Positions 1 through 6,311 of a stretch of DNA of 15,489 bases are shown piece by piece. Position 1 is the stretch's first letter; each line of letters begins with the position of its first letter. The notes beneath the pieces are model-generated. The model was not told the DNA's origin. It ran no database searches and saw only the letters and a list, made by a program, of their open reading frames with translations. The position numbers and the translations under genes are program-made. The stretch is from Bacillota bacterium (lineage in GTDB: Bacteria; Armatimonadota; Hebobacteria; Hebobacterales; Hebobacteraceae): the NCBI GenBank assembly GCA_030597345.1, contig JAUVSA010000019.1, positions 1 through 15,489 of the forward strand, written 5' to 3'.

Positions 1-804
1 GGGTATGACCTCTTGACGGAAGTGCTTTCACGATTCGAGGGCAAGGGCGGGATCGCTGTGGCAAGCCCAGCTCAGGCGGCGGCCGAAGCGGAAGCAGTCC
101 TCGTTCTGGTGCTGAACGACAAGCAGGTGATAGAAGTGGTAACCGGCCGGAGGGGCATTCTGGATGGAGCCACCACCGAATCCACTGTGATCTGCATGAG
201 TACGATTAACCGCGATAACCTCCAACATGTAGCCGATAGGTGCGCGGAGCGTCAGGTCAGGTTTGTGGACAGCCCGTTCACGGGCGGTCCGGCCAAGATT
301 GCGGCCGGGACTCTCACACTTATAGCTGCGGCCTCTCCAGAGGTATTGGAGACCACTCGGCCGATCCTGGAGGTCGTAGGCAAAATCACTGTCGCGGGAG
401 ACAGGCCGGGCATGGGCCAGGCCGTCAAGCACTGCAACCAGCTTCTGGTAACGGCGATCCATGCAGCTACCATTGAGTTGATCACCCTCGCCGAGAAAAG
501 CGGCGTGGACCCCGAGCTGGTCTGCGAAGTAGTGGGAAGCGGCATTGGTGGCAACGACTACTTCCGCCTTCTCTCTGAAGCCATCCTGAAAGGTACTCCT
601 TCACCTGCCGGCATGGGTCAGCTCTGGAAGGATGTGAACATTGTTGTCACCTCGGGACGCCGCCACAACCTGCCCCTCTTGGTCGCCACCGCTGCCTCCC
701 ACTACTTCAACATGGCGATTGCCCAGGGCATGGCCGAGGAAGACTCGGCACGTTTGATCGAAGTTATGCGCAGGATGTTAGATCGGCAGGAGACCGAAGG
801 CTGA
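1..804 (+). CDS. 3-hydroxyisobutyrate dehydrogenase-family NAD(P)-dependent oxidoreductase, 5'-truncated
   Basis: This is the 3' part (267 residues) of a beta-hydroxyacid dehydrogenase, the family of 3-hydroxyisobutyrate dehydrogenase, tartronate semialdehyde reductase and 6-phosphogluconate dehydrogenase. These enzymes oxidise or reduce a hydroxyl/carbonyl beta to a carboxylate using NAD(P). The N-terminal glycine-rich nucleotide-binding loop lies upstream of the window. Visible landmarks are the end of the Rossmann domain, the substrate-binding stretch DSPFTGGPAKIAAGTLT (family form DAPVSGG) and the catalytic lysine motif GQAVKHCNQLL (family GxxxKxxxN). The all-alpha C-terminal domain carries LWKD. 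The reading frame is open from base 1, so the apparent TTG start at 13 is not the true start. The gene ends in TGA and converges on the minus-strand gene beyond it. The substrate cannot be decided from the sequence. Confidence 0.9.
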   Translation, partial: GYDLLTEVLSRFEGKGGIAVASPAQAAAEAEAVLVLVLNDKQVIEVVTGRRGILDGATTESTVICMSTINRDNLQHVADRCAERQVRFVDSPFTGGPAKIAAGTLTLIAAASPEVLETTRPILEVVGKITVAGDRPGMGQAVKHCNQLLVTAIHAATIELITLAEKSGVDPELVCEVVGSGIGGNDYFRLLSEAILKGTPSPAGMGQLWKDVNIVVTSGRRHNLPLLVATAASHYFNMAIAQGMAEEDSARLIEVMRRMLDRQETEG

Positions 805-887
805 GGCGCCCGGGTGCCACGGTTACTTCGCCGTAGAACCGCCCCAGCTTTGCTCGGAGGGCACTGCTCGGCCATGCTGCGGGGCGA

Positions 888-954
888 GCGCCCGTGAGAC
901 CGCTCCGAGGGCGCTTTGGGGCACGCATGAGTTTCTGGACAGCACGCGGTACAG
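888..954 (+). repeat. R1 repeat copy 1 (67-bp form)
   Basis: It matches 9744-9810 at about 59 of 67 positions and contains the R1 core GTTTCTGGACAGCACGCGGT (931-950). It lies between two convergent genes. A 7-bp inverted repeat, AGCGCCC (887-893) and GGGCGCT (909-915), sits in its left part; this pairing is not kept in the other 67-bp copy. Confidence 0.85.
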
Positions 955-983
955 AAGCACCACTGAACACACAACTCCAGAGC

Positions 984-1022
984 CCCCTCAGGCCGGCTTC
1001 ACCGGCCCTTGACGGGCACATC
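984..1022 (-). repeat. R2 hairpin repeat copy A, possible terminator of the Gfo/Idh gene
   Basis: It starts 27 nt downstream of the stop of the minus-strand gene at 1050. GGCCGG (991-996) and CCGGCC (1002-1007) form a perfect 6-bp stem with a 5-nt loop. GCCC (1005-1008) and GGGC (1014-1017) form a second stem that shares bases 1005-1007, so the two hairpins exclude each other. No T-tract follows on the minus strand. Related copies lie at 2123-2149 and 4147-4187. Confidence 0.6.
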
Positions 1023-1049
1023 AGGCTTCAACATCGCCACTCTCCTTCG

Positions 1050-2039
1050 TCACAGCAGGCTTATTGGCTTACCTTCCTCTGCCGACTCGCGCGCCCGCAG
1101 TACGACCTCTGTGATGCGCACACAATCTGCGAAGGGGATGAAGGGCTCCCGGTTGCTCTCCAATGCTTCAACATAGTCGGCGCAGAAGTTGACGGGCGGC
1201 GGGAGGGAAAGCTCACGAGGCCCTTCGTCATGGCTTGTCAAAGTCACCTTCCCGCTCATGGCTTCGATGACCCCCCGGCTGCCGGCCACCCGGAGACGGT
1301 CATCTCCGTGGGTCGGCGCTGCTGCGGGCCGGCAATAGTCCAGGCGGAAGGCAGCCGATGCGCCGTTGTCCAGTCCGGCGATGACGCAGGCGTTGTCCTC
1401 CAGATCGCCCATCTCTGGATGGCCCACATTCGAGGCATAGGCCATCACCTCCGCGAACTCCCGCCCTGTGGTCCACCGCAGCAGGTCCATTATATGGATT
1501 CCAATGAAAGGGATAATGCCGCTGAACGTGTCGCGGCTCTTCTGCCAGGCAGGGCGCTCGCCGAGGCGATAGGACTTCTGGCCGCCTCCCTGGACTACTT
1601 CCCCGATCAGCCCTTTCTGGATCGCCTCTCGCATGGCGAGATACGGAGGATCGCACCTCATGGTGATGAGCATGGAGCATTTGACCCTGGCAGTGGTGAT
1701 AGCTTTCTCGACGCGCTCCAAGCTCTCGAGGTCTTTCGCCAGGGGCTTCTCGGAGATGAGATTGATCCCTCGTTCGGCAGAGGCCACCAGCACTTCAGCG
1801 CGGTCCCGGTCTGTGCCTGCCTCCACGACGACGTCCAGCTTGTGGTTCTCCAGCAGGTCTCGGTAGTCGAGATAGGTCCGCGTCTGCTCCGTCGCACCGG
1901 GGAAGTCGGGCACTCGCTTCAGGGCTTCGAGATCATCGTCGGCGACGGCGACGAGGTGCACCTGAGGAAGATCCGGCAGGGCGTCGAGCACTATGTATTG
2001 ATGTCCCTTTAGGCCGACGAGCGCAACAGAGATTGGCAT
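1050..2039 (-). CDS. Gfo/Idh/MocA-family oxidoreductase
   Basis: This is a 329-residue NAD(P)-dependent sugar or cyclitol dehydrogenase of the glucose-fructose oxidoreductase / inositol 2-dehydrogenase / MocA family, at the usual length. The N-terminal Rossmann domain begins MPISVALVGLKGHQ, with the dinucleotide loop at residues 9-12 in a slightly unusual G-L-K-G form. The family Glu-Lys-Pro motif is ISEKPLAKD (residues 97-99), where the Lys is catalytic. The C-terminal alpha/beta domain has GIHIMDLLRW, with His182 and Asp185 as the likely active-site pair. The start is the ATG at 2039, because a very strong Shine-Dalgarno lies 5 nt upstream. The frame stays open to 2150, but that extension is made of repeat DNA. 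The substrate is unknown. The neighbouring amidohydrolase and URO-D-like genes on the same strand suggest a shared catabolic role. Confidence 0.92.
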   Translation of the reverse strand: MPISVALVGLKGHQYIVLDALPDLPQVHLVAVADDDLEALKRVPDFPGATEQTRTYLDYRDLLENHKLDVVVEAGTDRDRAEVLVASAERGINLISEKPLAKDLESLERVEKAITTARVKCSMLITMRCDPPYLAMREAIQKGLIGEVVQGGGQKSYRLGERPAWQKSRDTFSGIIPFIGIHIMDLLRWTTGREFAEVMAYASNVGHPEMGDLEDNACVIAGLDNGASAAFRLDYCRPAAAPTHGDDRLRVAGSRGVIEAMSGKVTLTSHDEGPRELSLPPPVNFCADYVEALESNREPFIPFADCVRITEVVLRARESAEEGKPISLL

Positions 2040-2044
2040 GCTAA

Positions 2045-2054
2045 CCTCCTCCTC
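2045..2054 (-). promoter_or_regulatory. Strong ribosome binding site fixing the Gfo/Idh start
   Basis: On the minus strand this reads GAGGAGGAGG, 5 nt before the ATG at 2039. It rules out the longer reading frame that begins at 2150 inside the R2 repeat. Confidence 0.8.
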
Positions 2055-2122
2055 ACAGACCGGCGCGGGTGGGCTCAGATCACTCCTTCTGTTCGGTAGC
2101 CATCCGCTCTGGTGTCCGACTG

Positions 2123-2149
2123 CGGCTTCACCGGCCCTTGACGGGCACA
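2123..2149 (-). repeat. R2 hairpin repeat copy B, possible terminator of the amidohydrolase gene
   Basis: The 27 bases match copy A (994-1020) exactly or almost exactly: CGGCTTCACCGGCCC then TTGACGGGCACA. It lies 25 nt after the stop of the gene ending at 2175. The GCCC/GGGC hairpin (2134-2137 with 2143-2146) is kept. The other stem is reduced to CGG/CCG because the flank has changed. Confidence 0.6.
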
Positions 2150-2174
2150 CCCGTAGTCATGCTGCGAGCGGCGC

Positions 2175-2978
2175 TCACAGGTCGATACCCATGAGTTCGG
2201 CGGCATTCCTCCAGGCGACCCGCTCTCGATCTTCGTCCGAGACGGGGAGCCGATCGAGGCGTTCCACCCAGGTGTCTATGTCGCAGAGCGGGTAGTCAAT
2301 CCCGAACAGGAGCTTGGACGGCCCCAGCTCCCTGAGCGCCACCTCCATGATGCCCCCCGCCACCATCGGCCACCCGGAGGTATCCACCCACACATTCTCG
2401 TGGTTCCGAGAGACCGCAATGCCTTCTCGAAAGGCCCAGGTTCCGCCTATGTGCGCCATGATGATTCGGGCCTCGGGATGGCGCTCTGCTAGTCTCCCCA
2501 CGGCGGCAGAGTCTTCAGCGGTGGAAGAGTGGTTGTTGATCGGCACGTCTAGCTCGATGGCCTTCTCGTAGATGGCGTCCATCGCTGGGCCTTCTCGGTC
2601 GTAACCGGCGATGTCAGGGACGATCTCGCCGATGATCTTCGCCCCAAGGTCACGAACGTATCTCTCCATCAGACGGAGGGTCTCATCAAGGTGGAAGGGA
2701 TCTGGCGCGAAGCCCAGGATGAACAGCTCCGGCGCCATCTCGACGAGGTCGGCCGCCGCGCGGTTGATCCGCCTCAGCATCTCCGGGCCCTGCTCGAGCT
2801 TGTCGAGTCCGCTCCCTGGGTAGATCACCATTCTGCCGCGCGTCGAGAGGCTGGACTGGCCCACTGCCTCTACGTAGACGTCGGGGCCGAGGGGCCCCGG
2901 CGGGGCCTGAGGGATCTCCCAGCCTGTCTCGCGCCCGTTCTCCCAGTAGAGGTGGGAATGCACGTCGATGATCTTCAT
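2175..2978 (-). CDS. Amidohydrolase-2 family metal-dependent hydrolase/decarboxylase
   Basis: This is a 267-residue TIM-barrel protein of the amidohydrolase_2 family (PF04909), which includes ACMSD-type decarboxylases and lactone or amide hydrolases. The metal-binding His-x-His is in the first strand (MKIIDVHSHL, His7 and His9). A later His is in NNHSS (His150), another in MAHIGG (His176), and the catalytic Asp is in GIDYP (Asp228). All expected metal and catalytic positions are therefore present. The length is usual for the compact members. The ATG at 2978 overlaps the stop of the upstream URO-D-like gene by four bases (ATGA), so the two are probably translationally coupled. There is no signal peptide, so it should be cytoplasmic. 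The substrate is not deducible. Confidence 0.88.
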   Translation of the reverse strand: MKIIDVHSHLYWENGRETGWEIPQAPPGPLGPDVYVEAVGQSSLSTRGRMVIYPGSGLDKLEQGPEMLRRINRAAADLVEMAPELFILGFAPDPFHLDETLRLMERYVRDLGAKIIGEIVPDIAGYDREGPAMDAIYEKAIELDVPINNHSSTAEDSAAVGRLAERHPEARIIMAHIGGTWAFREGIAVSRNHENVWVDTSGWPMVAGGIMEVALRELGPSKLLFGIDYPLCDIDTWVERLDRLPVSDEDRERVAWRNAAELMGIDL

Positions 2979-4048
2979 GCCTGCCCTCCGGCGTCGATGG
3001 CGTCCATGATAGCGCGGTAGTTACCTCGCCACCGGTCGTCGGGGACGTCCTCCGTGATGCCGATGATGAAGCCGTCGCCCGGCGCCGCCTCCCGGATCAT
3101 CTGTGCCGCCCCGTCGAAGATCTCCTGTCCACTGCGCAGGTGCCAGTGGCAGGGGTAGTTGATCCACAGGGCTTTCCCGGGCCAGGCCGCGCGAGCATCC
3201 CTGACCGGCGGGCCGACGCCGGGGTCGTAGGCCTCGATGTAGTCGAGTTCGGTCTGCGCCACCAGGTCCATGATCATCGAGTTGTCAGCATCGAGGTGCG
3301 TGCCGATGAGCTTGCCTCCCGCGTGGAGGGCTTCGGCGGCCTCGTTGTAGTGCGGGAGGTAGTTGTCCCGGAAGACGGCCGGCCCGATGACGAATGGCAC
3401 GACGTTGCCGCCGTAGTTGCAGAACTCCAGGGGGCCGTTGGCGACGATCGGGTAGATGCGTCGCGCCACGTCTGCGAATGCCTCGGAGAGCTTCAGCATC
3501 TCGTCCCGGTTCTCCATCCATTGGATGCCGAAGTCCTCCATGCTCATGTAGTAGGATGAGATGAGGTTCTGCAGCGGCTCCAGCGGAAGCTGGTCGCGCA
3601 CGACGAAGTCATCGCCGAGGTCCGACTGTAGCCGAGCGGCGGACCCGTAGTCGGGCTCGACGACGGTGTCTGTGATGAGGAAGCGAATCGCCCTGTAGTC
3701 ATCAGGGCTCTTGAAGAGGTACTCGTGTCGCCAGTTCGTGAAACCGGCCGGCTCCCACACTGTGCTCAACTCTCCATACGGGGTCGTGTGGGCGCCTCGC
3801 ATCATCCGGCGGCCGCGCTCATCTGTGAACTCTCGCTGCCGATATCCGACGTTCGGTGAGTGCGTCCGGTATGACTGCGTGCGCTCGACCAGGCAGAGGC
3901 CGCGGTTGCGCAGCTCGCGCTCGGCCGGGCAGCGCGGCAGCTTGTCGGCGTAGATGGTGAAGGGCGTCTTGTCCGGGATCTCACCCCGGAGGGTCCGCAT
4001 CACTCGTTCGCGCGGCGAGATGAGTGCCACAATCGCGAATGCCTCCAT
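2975..4048 (-). CDS. Uroporphyrinogen decarboxylase-like (URO-D / MtaA-CmuA superfamily) protein
   Basis: This is a 357-residue protein with the hallmark URO-D-like start SPRERVMRTLRGEIPDKTPF (residues 11-30). The superfamily holds haem-pathway URO-D and corrinoid or coenzyme M methyltransferases such as MtaA and CmuA. It is clearly not a true HemE. Where MtaA-type proteins carry a zinc-binding His-x-Cys, this one has GTHLDADNS with His251 and Asp253, so the Cys ligand is absent. The downstream amidohydrolase overlaps by ATGA. The start is uncertain: ATG 4048 has no clear Shine-Dalgarno, while a GTG at 4030 has GGAGG about 11 nt before it. The role is unknown; a methyltransferase role would fit the possible MttB-like gene at the right end, but the two are far apart. 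Confidence 0.82.
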   Translation of the reverse strand: MEAFAIVALISPRERVMRTLRGEIPDKTPFTIYADKLPRCPAERELRNRGLCLVERTQSYRTHSPNVGYRQREFTDERGRRMMRGAHTTPYGELSTVWEPAGFTNWRHEYLFKSPDDYRAIRFLITDTVVEPDYGSAARLQSDLGDDFVVRDQLPLEPLQNLISSYYMSMEDFGIQWMENRDEMLKLSEAFADVARRIYPIVANGPLEFCNYGGNVVPFVIGPAVFRDNYLPHYNEAAEALHAGGKLIGTHLDADNSMIMDLVAQTELDYIEAYDPGVGPPVRDARAAWPGKALWINYPCHWHLRSGQEIFDGAAQMIREAAPGDGFIIGITEDVPDDRWRGNYRAIMDAIDAGGQA

Positions 4049-4146
4049 TCAGGGCGACCGTGCGACAGGCACGGGCGCGGCGCCCACAAGCGCCGCTCGT
4101 CAGCCTCAGATGATATGGACCACACCCGAACCGGCGATCCCCCGGT

Positions 4147-4187
4147 CCCCTCAGGCCGGCTCAATCGGTCCGCGAGGGGCGGACATC
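4147..4187 (-). repeat. R2 hairpin repeat copy C (diverged), possible terminator of the GH123-like gene
   Basis: It aligns with copy A across 39-41 bases; both begin CCCCTCAGGCCGGC and end ACATC. It lies 9 nt after the stop at 4197. The stem is rebuilt with different bases: GTCCGC (4168-4173) pairs perfectly with GCGGAC (4179-4184) around a 5-nt loop. Keeping a hairpin with changed sequence points to function as a structure. Confidence 0.55.
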
Positions 4188-4196
4188 CCGCCGCTC

Positions 4197-5786
4197 TCAA
4201 CCCTCCGCGATTGCCTCCACCAACGCCCGGCGGGCGGCGCGCAGGTTCCGCCAGTCCCGCTTGTATGTCAGCGGGTCGGGAACCAGATCGGCGCAGATGG
4301 CGTCGGCCCTGTCGGGGTCCTTCTGCCCCAACATCCACAGCAACTCGAAGTCCTGGAGACCCTCCCGCATCTGCTCCCACCGAAGCGATTCGATGGGCCC
4401 GTCCGGTCCGGGATAGACGATCCAGCAGTCGCCGGGCGGAAGGTCGCCGCGAATGCGATCCCCGTGGAACGGGTCCTGCGTCCAGTAGTTGAGACCCCAG
4501 TGGAGGTAGCCGGAGAGGCGATACCGCCAGTTGATCCAGTGCAGGATGCGGGTCTTGAGCAGGCTGAAATCGAGGAACCGGTTGGGGTAGCGCCCGGTGG
4601 GATACATGCAGGTGTAGAACCAGAGATCGAAGCCGGCCTCCTCCCGCAGCTTCAGGTAGTGGTCGCGGTTCTCATTGAGGTTGTCGAGATTGGGAACCCA
4701 GACATCGAGGTAGCCGCGCGCGTCCCGCATGCTCATCGCCTCGATGAAGCGCGCGTCGGGCGCCAGCTCGTGGATCAGCCGCGACTTCTTCTTGTAGTCG
4801 GCCTCGGTATGGGGAGCCGGTTCGTCCACCACGTGCATGACGAACTTGTCGAACCACCCGCGCTCCTTCATGTGTGCGACGAGACTCAGGACCATCTCCT
4901 GGATGACCGTCTGCGGGTCGAGGCGAACCCGCGCTCCGTCGCGGCGATGCACGGTGGGCTCCCGCCATTCGAACCAGGGGGTATCCCACTTTCCGAGCCC
5001 CCGCCTGCCGAATCCGCCGGCCTCGATCATGGCCGAGCATCCCGCGCGCATGAACGTCTCGATCCAGCGGTCGTAGTGGGAGTAGTCGAAGGTCAGGCCC
5101 CCATCGCGCTCCTGGTAGATGCGAGGCCAGTCCCAGCAGGGGATGACGTTCTGGTGGTGCGCGGCGACGTTGCGGGCGTAGTTCTCGACCACAGCCCAGT
5201 ACCGGTCCGTGTGCCGCTCTGTGCCGTAGAACCCCGCGTAGTGACCCGCGTTCATCCAGTTGGTGACCATGAGATGCCGTTCGTCCGGCAGGATCACCGG
5301 GTGGACGGTCAGGTGGAGAGGGATCTCGAGCGCCTCCCCGGCCGCCTGCACCGACACCGCTCCCCGCCAGAGGCCCGACGGCACGCTGGCGGGCACGAAG
5401 ATCGTCAGCCAGACGGGCTGAGTGGAATCGACGTCCACGCTGACCGTTTCGTCGAGGCGTAGCACGTCGGGCACGAGGCAGGGGGCCTCGCAGTCCAGCT
5501 CCTCCGCCGGCGTATCCGGCGTGTTGGCGGAGACCGGCACATAACCCACAAAGCGCGCCTGCACGGTGACCCCGTCGGCGCCGGTCTCCTCGTGCTTCAG
5601 AGGCGAGACGGAGACCCGGAGCTCCCGCAGGGCCTTGGACGCGCGCACGGCGAACTGCGCGGAGCCGAACTCATTGCGGCAGACCTCGACCGCGATGGCA
5701 TCACCCGCACTGGGCTGCGCGTCGGGAAAGACCTTCTGGAGGGAGTCTATGGGCCAGACAGCAAAGCTCTCGGCAGCTACCGGCAT
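4197..5786 (-). CDS. GH123-like glycosidase (DUF4091 family)
   Basis: This is a 529-residue protein. Residues 1-165 form a beta-sandwich domain, followed by a TIM-barrel-like catalytic domain of the DUF4091/GH123 type. GH123 enzymes are beta-N-acetylgalactosaminidases that use an adjacent Asp-Glu pair with help from the substrate acetamido group. Here the pair is Asp321-Glu322 in HVVDEPAPHTEADY. The family C-terminal signature RWEQMREGLQDFELLWML (469-486) is clear, and YLHWGLNYW precedes it. No signal peptide is visible, so it may act inside the cell. The start is the ATG at 5786 with AGGAGG 7 nt upstream; the frame is open to 6149 but that stretch is low-similarity intergenic sequence. It is divergent from the ceramidase-like gene. 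The family is broad, so the substrate is uncertain. Confidence 0.85.
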   Translation of the reverse strand: MPVAAESFAVWPIDSLQKVFPDAQPSAGDAIAVEVCRNEFGSAQFAVRASKALRELRVSVSPLKHEETGADGVTVQARFVGYVPVSANTPDTPAEELDCEAPCLVPDVLRLDETVSVDVDSTQPVWLTIFVPASVPSGLWRGAVSVQAAGEALEIPLHLTVHPVILPDERHLMVTNWMNAGHYAGFYGTERHTDRYWAVVENYARNVAAHHQNVIPCWDWPRIYQERDGGLTFDYSHYDRWIETFMRAGCSAMIEAGGFGRRGLGKWDTPWFEWREPTVHRRDGARVRLDPQTVIQEMVLSLVAHMKERGWFDKFVMHVVDEPAPHTEADYKKKSRLIHELAPDARFIEAMSMRDARGYLDVWVPNLDNLNENRDHYLKLREEAGFDLWFYTCMYPTGRYPNRFLDFSLLKTRILHWINWRYRLSGYLHWGLNYWTQDPFHGDRIRGDLPPGDCWIVYPGPDGPIESLRWEQMREGLQDFELLWMLGQKDPDRADAICADLVPDPLTYKRDWRNLRAARRALVEAIAEG

Positions 5787-5793
5787 CGCACAA

Positions 5794-5799
5794 CCTCCT
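5794..5799 (-). promoter_or_regulatory. Ribosome binding site deciding the GH123-like start
   Basis: It reads AGGAGG on the minus strand, 7 nt before the ATG at 5786. This supports the 529-residue protein over the 650-residue open frame. Confidence 0.75.
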
Positions 5800-5918
5800 G
5801 CTGGCGCGTCGCATTCCGCGCCGGACTCTTCTCTGCCCCGCGTCCGGCTCCTGCGTTCGGCCTGTTGTGCCCTGACAGTCAAGACCGGACGAAGCTGTAA
5901 CTCCAAGAGTGAACAGAT

Positions 5919-5946
5919 TGTGTATGCCAAATAGCTTTGGGACACC
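5919..5946 (-). repeat. R3 element copy A with internal palindrome
   Basis: On the minus strand it begins GGTGTCCCAAAGC and ends ACA. It agrees with 9813-9840 at about 22 of 28 positions and with 7663-7690 at about 20 of 28. It encloses the palindrome CCAAATAGCTTTGG (5927-5940; arms CCAAA/TTTGG). It lies about 140 bp upstream of the GH123-like start. Confidence 0.5.
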
Positions 5947-6233
5947 GCTGACAGCCCTGCAGATGGATGAGGTGATGGTCCCGCGAAATCTATCTGCGCA
6001 GATTCTCCTGCGCATCCGGCGCTTGTCGTCGGTGCCCACATGATGCTCGCGCAGCTTCGCCGTCCTGGCTTGGGTCTTCCCGCGTTTCCCGGTGACACAG
6101 GGCTGTCGTCACGCCTGGTGGTGAGCCATCCAGGCCATCGGAGCTCCACGGAGTGCCACGAGTACCGGCAATGACTGCTTCATGATTGTCGCCCTGCCCT
6201 GGACGAGGCATCTGTAGCATGCAAGGCGAATCC

Positions 6234-6250
6234 GTATGCCAGATGGCTGG
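6234..6250 (+). promoter_or_regulatory. Possible operator palindrome upstream of the ceramidase-like gene
   Basis: GTATGCCAGATGGCT (6234-6248) matches GTATGCCAAATAGCT (5922-5936) at 13 of 15 positions. Both contain dyads: CCAG-ATGG-CTGG here (6239-6250) and CCAAA-TAGC-TTTGG there. The spacing, 61 bp before the ATG at 6312, would suit a regulator site. No regulator gene is in the window. Confidence 0.35.
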
Positions 6251-6311
6251 TCGTCCAGTCCCTCAGTGGCAAGTGCCCGTCTGATATGGGTAGTCCCAGA
6301 AGGAAGCTCGG

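Larger units (their letters stand above)
5787..6311. other. 525-bp divergent intergenic region
   Basis: It lies between the starts of the GH123-like (-) and ceramidase-like (+) genes, so both promoters should be here. I could not assign convincing -35/-10 boxes. It holds two related palindromes (5927-5940 and 6239-6250), one R3 repeat (5919-5946) and a short CTGCGCAGATT...CTGCGC repetition near 5993-6014. Short open frames on the minus strand (up to 6220) resemble no family I know. Confidence 0.6.

Noticed and set aside
894..2012. 372-residue plus-strand open frame
   Set aside because: It is antisense to the Gfo/Idh/MocA gene, starts inside an R1 repeat and shows no family motif.
3954..5462. 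502-residue plus-strand open frame over the URO-D-like and GH123-like genes
   Set aside because: It is antisense to two genes with clear motifs and has biased, low-complexity composition (Val/Glu/Pro/His) typical of a shadow frame in high-GC DNA.
5905..5935. Sigma-54 promoter for the GH123-like gene
   Set aside because: A TTGGCA-like -24 element is present on the minus strand, but no GC at the required -12 spacing.
5990..6220. Possible decayed transposase on the minus strand
   Set aside because: Basic peptides appear in two frames, but no DDE or HTH signature can be seen and no terminal inverted repeats flank it.
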